Below are positions 1 through 10,308 of a DNA stretch of 64,000 bases, one piece after another. The position numbers were made by a program, and so were the translations under genes. Every line of letters starts with the position of its first letter. Position 1 is the first letter of the stretch. This DNA comes from Anseranas semipalmata (taxonomy: Eukaryota > Chordata > Aves > Anseriformes > Anseranatidae). The notes below the pieces were generated by a model that worked only from the letters and a program-made list of their open reading frames with translations, did not search any database and was not told the origin of the DNA. Location: assembly GCA_013399115.1 (NCBI GenBank), contig VXAA01004313.1, forward strand, positions 1 to 64,000, in the 5' to 3' direction.

Positions 1-210
1 GCGGTGCGGGCTGCAGGGGGGCGGCGGCCCCGGGAGCGGCCCCGGGTAGACCTGGCCGCCGGGCTCCGCGGCCGCGCTTTCCTCGGCAGTTTTCTGCGGG
101 GCCGCCCCCCCAGGCGTGCTGAGCAGCTCCCCGGCGTAACCCGGGTGCACAGGTCTCTCCTTAAGGTGTCTGCTTGGCCGGCGGACCTGCTGTGACAGCT
201 CCTGCTTTAG
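1..210. promoter_or_regulatory. Edge of a CpG island (probable promoter / first-exon region)
   Basis: About 22 CpG dinucleotides occur in the first 190 bases, with very high GC, and the sequence falls to ordinary AT-rich, CpG-poor DNA by about position 210. In bird genomes this usually marks the promoter and first exon of a gene. The island is cut by the window start, so neither its centre nor the direction of transcription can be seen. A plus-strand reading frame (positions 4-195) is open but resembles nothing I know, and open frames are expected by chance in DNA this GC-rich. GT dinucleotides in donor-like context occur near positions 46 and 165, which would fit an exon 1 boundary if the gene runs rightward. 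I cannot name the gene. Confidence 0.6.
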
Positions 211-579
211 GCAATGCTGCCCTGCCACTATATTTGGAGAAGTCAAGCGGTTCCTCTGTGAACAGGAGGGGTTGCTGAATGCTTACCAAGACTCTTGAAG
301 TCATGTCGTTATTGTTAGAAAGGAGTTATACCCTGTTCAGAACAGTTTTCTCTCCTTTCCCTCCCCCCTTCCTTATAATGGGGAGCAAATTCATTGCTTG
401 GCTGAAGTACGGATGAAGTACGCTTAATCATGTCAAAGGAATTGCTCGTTGCCACTCCGGTACACAGAAGACAACGTGGTGTTCCAGGTAACAGCGCGTC
501 TCCTCTCCGCATCTAGCGACAAACGGGGAAGCTGCGGTGTGGAGGTTGCACAGTCGGACGGGAAAACGCTGCTTAGATT
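211..579. other. Unassigned non-coding sequence flanking the CpG island
   Basis: Mixed-composition sequence between the CpG island and the first CR1 fragment. No exon, RNA gene or repeat family was recognised. It could be 5' intronic or upstream sequence of the gene that owns the island. Confidence 0.4.
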
Positions 580-690
580 GTCAGGCTCACGGGGCACGAG
601 CCAGCAGCGTGCCCTGGCAGCAAAGGCAGCCAACAGCATCCTGGGTTGTACCACCAGGAGCACGGCCAGCAGAGCAGGGAAAGCGATTAC
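580..690 (+). mobile_element. CR1 LINE fragment, internal, truncated at both ends
   Basis: The segment carries the CR1 ORF2 core phrase in which GAGCCAGCAGCGTGCCC is followed by a GCAAAGGCAGCCAACAGCATC-like stretch and then a GCCAGCAG-AGCAGGGAAAG-like stretch. Across avian CR1 copies these encode the end of the reverse transcriptase region. Both ends are missing: the copy stops before the [15 protein letters not shown] part and has no 3' UTR or terminal octamer. It lies in the same orientation as the larger CR1 about 330 bp downstream. It is non-functional. Confidence 0.8.
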
Positions 691-714
691 CTAGCCTAGC
701 ATTAGACATCACTT

Positions 715-748
715 CCAAAAAAAAGAAAAAAAAAGAAAAAAAAAAAGA
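715..748 (+). repeat. A-rich low-complexity tract
   Basis: Runs of A interrupted by single G residues follow shortly after the CR1 fragment. This is an imperfect poly(A)-like tract. CR1 elements do not normally end in poly(A), so it is probably not the tail of the adjacent fragment. The rest of 691-1016 is unassigned unique sequence. Confidence 0.8.
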
Positions 749-1016
749 TGAAATGGTATACAGTATAAGCAATTCTTCACTTTGGGATGTTGGTTCCATT
801 CAGAATGGTACTGATTAGGCCAATGTGTGAATTTACATTTTTAGGGCAGGGTAGCGTTCATGAAGGATTCATGTCCACCCAGCACAGATGCAGCTGAATT
901 GCCACTTGGCAGTCCTACATAAACAGTTCAAGGAAGAATGAGCTTAAAAGTAGTAACAACAGGCAAAGCAAATACAGAGCCAGCATAGCTAGGATCGAGT
1001 TATTCTAACACTTCAC

Positions 1017-1770
1017 CAGAGGGAAGTGCAAAATCCTGCACCTGGGGAGGAACAACCCCAGGCACCAGTACATGCTGGGGCTGACTGTCCAGAAATCAGC
1101 TTTGCAGAAAAGAACTTGGGGGTCTTGGTGGACACCAAGTTGAGCGTGAGCCAGGAACGTGCCCTTGCAGCAAAGAAGGCCAATGGTGTCCCAGGCTGCC
1201 TGCAGCTGTGGTGCCTGCAGGTTGAGGGACGGGGTCCTTCCCTTCTACTCAGCACTGGTACGGCCGCATCTGGAGTGCTGGGTCCAGTTCTGGGCTGCTC
1301 AGTACAAGAGAGACATGGACATACTGGAGAGGGTCCAGTGAAGGGCCACAAAGATAGTTAAGGGACTGGAGCACCTCTCCTGTGAGGAAAGGCTGAGAGA
1401 GCTGGGACTGTTCAGCCTGGAGAAGATCAGGGGATCTCATCAATGTATAGAAATATCTGAAAGGAGTATGCAAAGAACATGGAGCCAGGCTATTTCTAGT
1501 GGTGCCCAGTGACAGGACAAGAGGCAATGGACACAAACTGGAGTACATGAGGTGCCCTCTGAACATCAGGAAACACTTTTTTTTTTTTTACTGTGCAGGT
1601 GACTGGCCTCTGGCACAGGTTGCCCAGAGAGGCTGTGGAGTCTTCAACCTTGGAGATCTTCAAAAGCCTTCTGGAAATGGTCCTGGTCAACCTGCTGTAG
1701 GTGGCCCAGCCAGAGCAGGGGTTGGATCAGGTCCCTTCCCACCTCAACCAATCTGCGATTCTGTGATTTT
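1017..1770 (+). mobile_element. CR1 LINE, 5'-truncated copy with ORF2 C-terminus and 3' end
   Basis: This is a long CR1 3' portion. It opens with the typical CAGAGGGAAGTGCAAAATCC / CTGCACCTGGGGAGGAACAA segment and continues through the reverse-transcriptase C-terminal region. In one frame this still translates to [20 protein letters not shown] followed by [10 protein letters not shown]. It then enters the segment that normally reads DRTRGNGHKLEYMR and finishes with the 3' UTR and the terminal ATTCTGTGATTTTGT-like repeat typical of CR1. Stop codons, frameshifts and an internal deletion near 1200-1235 make it a dead copy. A run of T at 1577-1590 interrupts the frame where most copies read an F-rich segment. 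Insertion is on the plus strand. Confidence 0.93.
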
Positions 1771-3590
1771 GTAACATTTAGTATCACCGCATCACCTGAG
1801 AGCTTTTGCTTCAGAAGCATGCCTCAAGTTACAACTTACCCTTTCTGCAGATACCCAGTACTGACTCCACCTGTGTAAAAGTTCCACAAATCAGTTCTAA
1901 CTTCAGCTTTCAGATTGTCTCCCCTTTTAATGACTTCTGTAGCAAACATTCATTTTTAATTGTCGTACATAGTAAATATTTTTTATGCTAGATACTTACG
2001 GACTTCTCACAAGTATAAAGTTTCATTAAGCACAGACCCTCTCTTCTTATTCATAGAGCAAATCCTCTTGATGTTACTGTTTCTGTCAGGATTGAGGTAC
2101 AACTTCAGCTAGAAAAACAGCAGTTAAGCTACAGTTTCAGCTAGAAAAATAGCAGTTAATCCTACATTCACAAAGATGCTACATCCCTGTAACCAGATGT
2201 TCATCAAAAATATCATTTACCCTTCAATCCTATTAAATGTATTCATATTTTAGTGCGTGTATCAAGTTTTACATTCTGAGATAGAAATAATTAATAAAGC
2301 AGAGAAAAAGCTTGAAACTATTCATCGAGTAGAGCAATGACTGTAGAGAGACCATCAGACTGGCATCTTAGAAATCATTGCTGCTCTTCTACAGATGTTC
2401 CACATGACCTGGAAGGAACCCCATTTAATATAAACCCCATCCACACAATATCAGACCTCTTCAGTTTGTCAAGGGGAATTAAAGTCTTCAATCTAATAAT
2501 TACTGCTTTTTCTTAAAATCCAACATCTTTCAGCTCTACTTGTGCAAACTCGCTTGTCCAAAGAACTTCCTTCTTACTTTCTTCCTTTCATTTCCACAGC
2601 CAGGACATCTTTCAGTTCATTTCTTAACTTCTACCTGGATTAACCCCTTCATGGAAACACAGAAGGAAAAAGAAAGACGAAGGAAAACCAAAATAACTAA
2701 GCACAGAGTTGAAATATAAAACTCCATGTGACTGCAATGAACTGATGCAGAACTAGCAGAATAGCCAATATTAACTGACAACCTCTATTCAGCTTCGCTA
2801 AATATAGCTGCTTACTGTTTGTGAACCTCTGTGTGGCGCTCAGAGGTGCGGTACTACTGTGTGGTAATTTCTTCCATTATATCCTATTTTATCAAAATAT
2901 CTGAATGGTTCATTACTCACATTTGCTTAGAAAACTGGTGAAAACAAAGCTTTTAAAGTTTCAGAAGACAGATATTTAGAAGACAACATCTGAAAGTGAG
3001 TTTCATTGCTGACACTGAAGTTTTTCAAGTTGTTAGGATTATCGTTGGTTATGCTTTTTAAATAGACTCTTCTGACAAAGTAAATGTATTGTTTTTTCTT
3101 AAATCTGATTCTGTAACAATTTATGTCATCCAGGAGGTACAGAGTTACAGGACAGGGAACCAGGGATCCCTGACTTCCAGCATAACCCAAGAGAACTCAT
3201 TTGTGCCGCATTAACAGCACAGCAGGCAAGGATATACGCAATATGTTTTCATACGTGATATCAACATTTGGGTAAATAGAATTCCTTATTAGTTGCACCC
3301 AAATCCCCCCAGGGCTCAAGGGAAAGAACAGCTCTGGGATACAGTAAAGGGAGTGTCTGTTCCATGGGGATTTTCAGAAATGCTCAGCTGCCTTCACATG
3401 CTCACCAAGACAATCTGGATTTTGTCACATCCAGTACAGAGCTGAATCAGGAAATGTAAAGTCCTGACACTGTGTGTGTAGTCTGACTGCTTGAGTTGTA
3501 TTTCAAGCTCAGCACTTCTAAAAATCAGAACCTTGCTGTCTCATGCTGGAAACCCAGAAATGAATGTTCACTTCTCAGGGTTTTAACTCA
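1771..3590. other. Unique AT-rich non-coding sequence
   Basis: No gene, RNA gene or recognisable transposon was found. The only internal structure noted is a two-copy 32-bp tandem duplication at 2099-2162, listed separately. Short open frames on both strands have no family resemblance. Confidence 0.5.
2099..2162. repeat. Two-copy 32-bp tandem duplication
   Basis: Copy one occupies 2099-2130 and copy two 2131-2162. Both contain TTCAGCTAGAAAAA followed by AGCAGTTAA. The copies differ by a handful of substitutions, so the duplication is not very recent. No function is implied. Confidence 0.85.
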
Positions 3591-3593
3591 ATG

Positions 3594-3624
3594 GGAAGGC
3601 AAGGCAAGGCAAGGCAAGGCAAGG
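3594..3624 (+). repeat. (GGCAA)n pentanucleotide microsatellite
   Basis: About six perfect AAGGC units in a row, bordered by GGGAAGG and AAGGGCC. Pentamer microsatellites of this kind are common in avian DNA and may be length-polymorphic. Confidence 0.95.
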
Positions 3625-3850
3625 GCCTTAGCTTGTCCTTAATAAGTAAGAAAGTGCAAGACTACCATAATGACTTCAGATGTTCCTGTTGACTGACCAT
3701 AGTCAGACACAGCTGCATTTTAGGTGGCAGACAGAAGAGAAAAGTTATGAAGCTGTTACTACATGATTTGTCTAAAGTGCTTGCACCATACAGTACAGTA
3801 CAAGTAGGATTGCTATAGCCTGTTTAGCATCTCAAATAAATCCACTGTTG

Positions 3851-3914
3851 TAGGAGGGGGTTGTACCAGATGACCTTCCAAGGACCTTTTCAACTTTAAT
3901 TATTCTATGATTCT
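3851..3914 (+). mobile_element. CR1 LINE, extreme 3' end
   Basis: The stretch reads like a diverged version of the CR1 3' UTR end: GGTTGTACCAGATGACCTTC, then AAGGACCTTTTCAACTTTAA, closing with ATTCTATGATTCTT. The terminal ATTCTATG units fix the plus orientation. Only about 65 bp remain, consistent with the strong 5' truncation usual for CR1. Confidence 0.85.
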
Positions 3915-6826
3915 TTTCCCAATTTTAATACACTCAAAAACTTAATTTCAGCTTTACAAATTGCCAGTCACACCTAGAATTGTAACTGTAATGGTACAAA
4001 GCGTGCGGGCTGCAGACTGGATTTTACCTGCCCTCTGCCAAACCTACAGACATCAGAGGGCTCGCTACACTTTTTGAGGTCTGTGCATAGACAGAAGGGA
4101 AAGTTAGCAGCTTATCTTACTTACCTTTCTCCCTTCCAAAAGCACAAATTAAAAAATAGTTATTCAGAGGAAATCTGTGCGATGGACTAGGCAGTCTCTG
4201 TTTGCAGAGCATCCACAAAGGGAAGTGCTTTCCCTCTTTCTTGCAGGTTTGTTGGATTTGTCTTGCTGAAAGCTTGTTGGATTTTTTTCCCTCAGCTGTG
4301 TTATTTGGTTTGAGAGGAGGTGTTACTTCTCTCTGTCAACCTTCCTCCCTCACCTTGACTTTGAAAGCACAATGGAGCAGGCTTTTAGAGGACAGTGAGC
4401 TCCTGCACTGATGAAATAATTACCCTGAGTGAATTCTAGAGCAGAACATCACAGTCTCCTTTCCACAGGGACTGCCTCTCCCATTGTTATTTCCCATGGC
4501 CTGCATTACTGCTCCACCACGGCAGCTGAAAATAAAATACAGTGATTTGGCAATCTAGGATCGACAGTTTTCTTCATCTAATAAAAACACCTTCCATTCT
4601 GGTTTGCTGCTCAGGCAAAGAGCTAGTAACTGGATAGAGAGAAATAATCCACTGCTTCGTTCTCATTACCATATGTTTCATTTTGGGATCTGATGGTGGG
4701 ATGGAGGAAAAGAAAGAAAAGAGGGTGCTACTTTAAAAGAGAAAAAAAAATACCTAATCCCAAGTCCCAACTCTTCTTATGCTGCTTTGGTTATTTATAT
4801 TGGAAATTCCAAAATATCTGCAGTATCCATAGAAATGCAAGTTAATTAAACTCTTGTTTTTTCAAAGAAGCATTCTTTAGCACTAAGCACTAACATCAAA
4901 ATTGCAGATATAGATTAAACTTAGATGGATTTACACATGTGTTTCAGAATTTAGGGAGTCGAGAGAATAAAGGATCAGGCCTTAATTTTTTTTATTTTTT
5001 TTTTGTGTGTATTTGAATGAATTTCGTGCATCTGTGCACAGTCTTGAAAAGCATTTATCATAAAGGGATTCCTGTTGCGATTAACTTAACTTCTCTTGTG
5101 ATTTCTTATTTAACCACACAGACATTTTACAATAAAAATCCTTCCTGTTATTGCCGATCAATTATGTGCAATAGGTCTTCATTCTGTCTGACAGTTTGTC
5201 CATCAAATTATGGCACTGGCTCCCTCAGGGGATTCAAATGCAGAGATTTCCTGGCAATTACTCTCCATTTGGTAATAACCGTTTCCATTAGTTCTTAAGC
5301 TAGACATCTCACATTACCTGTCAATGACAGCAGAAGGGACAGTTCAGTGTTCTCCCCAATTTAAATTGTTCATATAAAAGTTAATTAAACAGTCTATCAC
5401 CTGCTGTGTTAGCTTTGAGGAGAAAAAATAGTCAAAAGTAAACTGCAGCCTCCAAGTTTCAAAGGTATAATGACTGTGGGATCCAGCTTTTTAGGAAGTA
5501 AAAATTATCTCATAAAAATTTACAAGAAATAAATGTGTTTGAGCCAGAGAATTTTGATATGTTTGGCACTGCTACTGGAAAGGCGCTTAGCAGTACAGGT
5601 AGGCAAAAAGCTCACCTGAGACGCAGCATGCGAAATACATATATTGAGCTGTTCCCTTCTATGATGTTGGTCATAGAATGGGTTGCTTATGTGGTTACTT
5701 GGGGTATATTTTCATCAGACTGTGGGTTAATGGCAACATGACTCAAGTAGCTCTAGATGACGTACAGAATAAATTAACCAGCACAGGTCTGGGGTGCCAT
5801 GGCTAGGTTAGTCTAAATCAGTTTGAAGACTAGATACACATCAAAGTTTTGAAAGCATTTCCCCAGTTTTTATGCAGCTAGTTATTACATATCAGAAGGA
5901 TGTGCTTTTTTTCTGAGTTCATAGATAAGCCAGTCACTGATTTACCCAGAAGGGCTGTAAATTCCCTGGTCTGTGTTAGTGCTGCTTGCTGCGTGCTGCG
6001 ACATGGGTGGTACGGGTCTGACCGCACAGCTGTGGAGCTGTCAGGAGCCAAATCGTGGCCGTTTCCTTCCCTGCACGTGCCAGCAAGCACCATGGCTAGG
6101 AAAAACAGTTCTTCTCGTCTGATCCACTGTTAATAAATTAGATTTTCTGTAAATGGCTGGAAATCAGTTCCCTCTCTTTCAGAATAAGACGGTATTGCCA
6201 GCTTGGCTAGAAACAGGGAAACATGTTGACATCAATCATGTCTATATGCCTTTGTATCCACAGACTGCACACCATCACTAAGGCAAGTACGTATATACAT
6301 TCTCCTCATTCCTTTTAAAAAAATAAAATGAAAGAAGAGAACAAGTTAGTTCCAAAAAAAAACCCTTTACATTGTACTTTGAATAATTAGGAATACATGG
6401 CTTTGCAGGGCTTACTGTATTCCTCAAGCTGCCTGGCAGTAGTATTGCATGGTTGCACAACCTACATGGCAGGCTCATTTCATATTTTGTATGACTGTTA
6501 TATTTGTCTCATCCTCTGTTTAAATTACTGCATCCAAAGCGAACCTGAAAAAATGAATTTTTTCAAATAGGACAGTAAAGAAAAATCACTGGACTGAGGT
6601 AATTACTAAGACACACGAGAGAGGACGCACGGAGTAGCCTTCAGATGACCAGAGACTGGAACACATCCCTCATACTGCGAGATATCAGGAACTCAAGCTA
6701 TTTACCTAACCAAAGAAGAGGTCATGAGGTGGCTTGATTACAGCGTACGGGTAAATACGCAGGGAGCAGACTTTGGTAGTGAAGGCTTTTCACTATCCAT
6801 CATGTAAAGGTATAACAAGAATGATA
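3915..6826. other. Unique non-coding sequence with one possible ancient repeat
   Basis: AT-rich intron-like sequence. No exon could be supported. An old fold-back repeat end is suggested at 4915-4982. Poly(T) and T-rich patches occur near 4985-5004. The short open frames have no recognisable product. Confidence 0.45.
4915..4982. repeat. Possible fragment of an ancient amniote palindromic repeat
   Basis: The segment has a TTTACACATGTGTTTCAGAA part followed by AGGATCAGGCCTTA. These resemble one terminal arm of the old archosaur/turtle fold-back elements whose ends read roughly GGATCAGGGCC and whose arms contain ACACATGTGT-like words. Only one arm is visible. The assignment rests on remembered family features. 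Confidence 0.4.
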
Positions 6827-7050
6827 AGCTGGAAGTTTAACCTCATTAAATTCAGACCAGAAACAAAGCTCTTTCTTTTTAACTGTGTGGAACAGTTCAC
6901 ATAGCGTTATGTGATGTTGCTCCATCACTAAAAATCAAGATTGTTTTCCAAAAAGCTATGCTGTAGTATAAACAAGAACAAACTATGGCACTCGTTTGGT
7001 CTGTATTACAGATTATTGAGATTGTCCCTTCTGATCTTTGAATCTTTCAA
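6827..7050 (+). mobile_element. Ancient CR1 LINE 3' region (amniote L3-like lineage)
   Basis: The order of diagnostic words matches the 3' region of the old CR1 lineage abundant in turtles and crocodiles: AAATTCAGACCAGAAACAAA, a TTTTTAACTGTGTGGAACAG-like part, CTCCATCACTAAAAATCAAG followed by ATTG, AAAAGCTATGCTGTAGT, and finally TTGTCCCTTCTGATCTTTGA with ATCTTT. Divergence and small deletions are high, so this insertion predates modern bird lineages. It lacks coding capacity. Confidence 0.8.
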
Positions 7051-9911
7051 GCTAGGATGGGTTGGCCAGACTTCAGCTAGCTTTCACTGGCGCTCCCAGA
7101 AGCTTTAACATTCTTCATCTCTTGCCAAGCAACAACTGCAGGAATAGGAAATTCCTTCCTGACTTTGCAGCTCTCAAAGAAAATGAAGTACATTACTTCT
7201 TTTGTGAACCTTAAAGCAAAAAGCTTCTTTAATCAATAGGAGTAAAAGGTAGTTCTCATCAGCAGTAGCAAAAAGAGCACAGAAAGCATGCTTTCACAGA
7301 GAGAGTGTGACTTTGCACTGCCCAACTTTTAGCTACTCTGTACTTTCAGAGGCGTCTGTGGACAAGGGCTGAGGACAACGAGTAGGCAATGGAGAGGCAG
7401 AAATCTGAGAGTTACCTGTTGTTGGCAGGGAGGTCAGTGGTGACCTTGTAGCGCTGTGCCAAGAAGTACAGGAAGGAGGCAGGTGTTTTGGCATTTATCT
7501 CTTTTTATATCGCTTTACTCTCTGTCAGGGCAAGGGCCAAAGACAAACTTGAGTTTTTCAGACACCTCTATGATTTTTGTAAAAAAGAAACTTGATTCTT
7601 CTATCATTTTGAGGGGTAGTAACACCAGATATGAATAAGCACTAATGCAACTCCACTTCTGTCCCACTCATGTCCCTGCCAACCACCCACTGATACCTTT
7701 TCAATGAGAGAGCCAATTCCAACTGCAGTTGATGAAGAGGTAAAGTATCAGAGATGTGACATTTCCACTAGATTTCATGCAGATCAGTGGTTGGATAGAG
7801 GAAAGAGACAAACAAGTACTGATGCTAATGAAGAGGCTGTTAAAGTTGAGGCCCTTCCTAATTTCCAAGAGGCAAGGTCTTGCCAACTGATAAGGCAACA
7901 CAGGTGTATGTACCATATTTGTATAACATACCCTCTACATGATCATAGAAGCTATTATACACATGAGCAACTGGATCCACCTGAGTTGGTCAGTAGCCAC
8001 AGTTCACACAGAGCTTTTCACTTGACAAAGCGTTTGCAGGATCAAGGTCTTATCTTGTAGCCATTCATTAAAGCATATTGACTAACTTCAGTGAATGAAA
8101 GGAAGAGCCTGATTATTTTGTACTTTGTCTGCTTTGTAATTATTTACACACCTGAGAAGGGAATGTAAGTTGTTACTCCTCTATTCAATAGTACATTACA
8201 CTCCGCAAATATATAAAGCATCTGCTTGACATATGCAATGAATTCCCTCACTGTATTTCTCAGAAAAGTAACAGTCAAACCAAGATATAATATCCCAGAG
8301 TAATATGGTCTAGACTAATATGCTGTAGTGTTTCCAAACCTGTTAGCAAATGGTTCATTCCACTGTGAATGTCTCAGTATGCAAACCGTGGGGGCATGCA
8401 GGGGAATCGTGTATGAACTCTCTAATCAGTTGCGACTTTGCTTACTGTGCCTCCATCAGCTCCATTCCTCATGTGTTGGCACTGAAGTCAAAGTTCTTTG
8501 TCTCTTTCTTAATTTTGAATCCACATAATTATGCTTTTATCAGAAACACTTTGCTTTTGCTTTTCATATTCACATTATTAATTTTTGTGCTCTTGCACAC
8601 ACTTATTTTTCAAGATTTCTACATCTCAAATGTCTTATTAAAGTCAGGAAAGGTAAACAGGAATATCCCTATCTATTTGTAAATTGAAAAGTCATTGCCA
8701 TATTAGAATGAGCCCTGAAGTGCATTTTTATTAGATGTGGGGGAAAATAGCACTGCAGTGTTAATAAATACACATATAACTTTTAGAACAAATAATATAT
8801 ACTGGCATTCCAAATAATTCCTTCTTGACATTCGTCAGATTAGGTGATAGAGAAGAATCCACCTATGTCTGCAAAATAACATGACTCATTACGTTTGGGA
8901 GGTTTTTGTATTTAATGTGGAAAAAAATCTGAGGACTCTGAGACCCCGCACAGCTGATCTTCCTTTTTTCAGGATGTCAGTGAAATGGAGTCAGGCATAT
9001 ATGCAGTATTCCTAAAAGCCTACAATTTGTCTATTAGTACAATATTTCAAATACAAAGGTCCCCAAAGCCTGGGGAAAAAGATGTTAATTTCCCTAAAAA
9101 ATACAGTTTTAGTACACCCAGAGAGGAATCTAAAATGCAATGGCCACTTCAAGGAAAAAATTCATGTCAGGAAGAGGTGTTCAAGATCCTTCGGAAAGGT
9201 AATGACTTCTGCGTGCTATGTAAGACTTGGCACGGTCTGTCTGTACTCCAGTAGAACCAGGTCTCTCTCCATGACCTCCCAGGCCCTTTTACCAGTCTCC
9301 TGCCCTCCTGCCATTCTCAGTACCACAGGTACCAATCTCCGGGTGTCTTCTTGATGTCACCACCTTACTTTATAAAGTCATGCACTTACTCTGTCACTAG
9401 GATACCAGGCTTGTATCTTCTGTCTCCTGCCAGACCACCTGAACTCCACCCTTTCAACAACAACAAGCTCGACTTATCCGTATGAACAACATTATGGTAA
9501 CTCAGATCAGCACCTGACTCAGCCATAGCTAGAGCCCAGCAGGATGGAGACCGTGGTTATCTTCCTCAGGCTTCATCCACCACATACCCAACCTGACACC
9601 TACAGCTGCGGGATCTGCTCAGATTCTGGGAGGAAGCGTTAGTGCAAGGGGCCAGCACTGAGACCTCAGTGCATGATGCTGCTTGCTGTGGTGTATCTGT
9701 ACCAATGTGTTAGTATGGAAGTCTTACAAAGCTCTATCAGTAAGACTCTGAGAAGGATATGAGAAAGCCATGGACAATTGTGGATGCTCCAGACTATGAG
9801 GATGCAATGTGTCTATTAAAAGAAATCAGATCACATCCTTTCTCAGGATGTGCACACACCCTTGAATGCAAAGCAGTTCTCTGGGGAAACATCTGGGCAA
9901 TCCCCTTTTTT
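7051..9911. other. Unique non-coding sequence
   Basis: No gene, RNA gene or recognisable mobile element was found. Several short frames (for example 7704-8060 and 8350-8682) are open but low in similarity to anything known and lack convincing splice contexts. Confidence 0.45.
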
Positions 9912-10308
9912 CACGCGGCAATTCATTTTCCTGAAGGAGGGCAATGATCCATTCATTGTGGGTGGACAAGGGGACACTGTGAGGAGGCAGGGCTTGGAAG
10001 ACGGTGATCAGAGGCTGGAAACCGACCAGGCTGCTACCTCCCACACTGGCCTGCTTTCATCTTTCGATGTTTGCTTCCTGGGCTTGCCGCCAGCAGCTGC
10101 GTGTTCTGCCAGCGATGCCGCACCGCTGGGCATGCCCTGTGCAGTGCCCCCAGCTGCTGCTCATGGGTGACGCTGCCCATTGCTGTGCTGTGAGACACCG
10201 TGGTGGCTTAACCGGCCCGGAGCTGCCACACGAACTGTCTTTCCCTAGCCCACCTCACCCTGGTCATCGCTTCTCAATGGGCTCCTGAATGATCGTGGTG
10301 CTGCGTGA
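9912..10308. other. CpG-enriched, GC-rich patch
   Basis: The patch contains roughly sixteen CpGs in about 400 bp and clearly higher GC than its surroundings, with GC-rich words such as AACCGGCCCGGAG and GATGCCGCACCGCTGGG. It falls short of a classical CpG island. It may be a decayed island, an enhancer or an alternative promoter, or the remains of an old GC-rich repeat. No coding exon was recognised in it. Confidence 0.4.
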
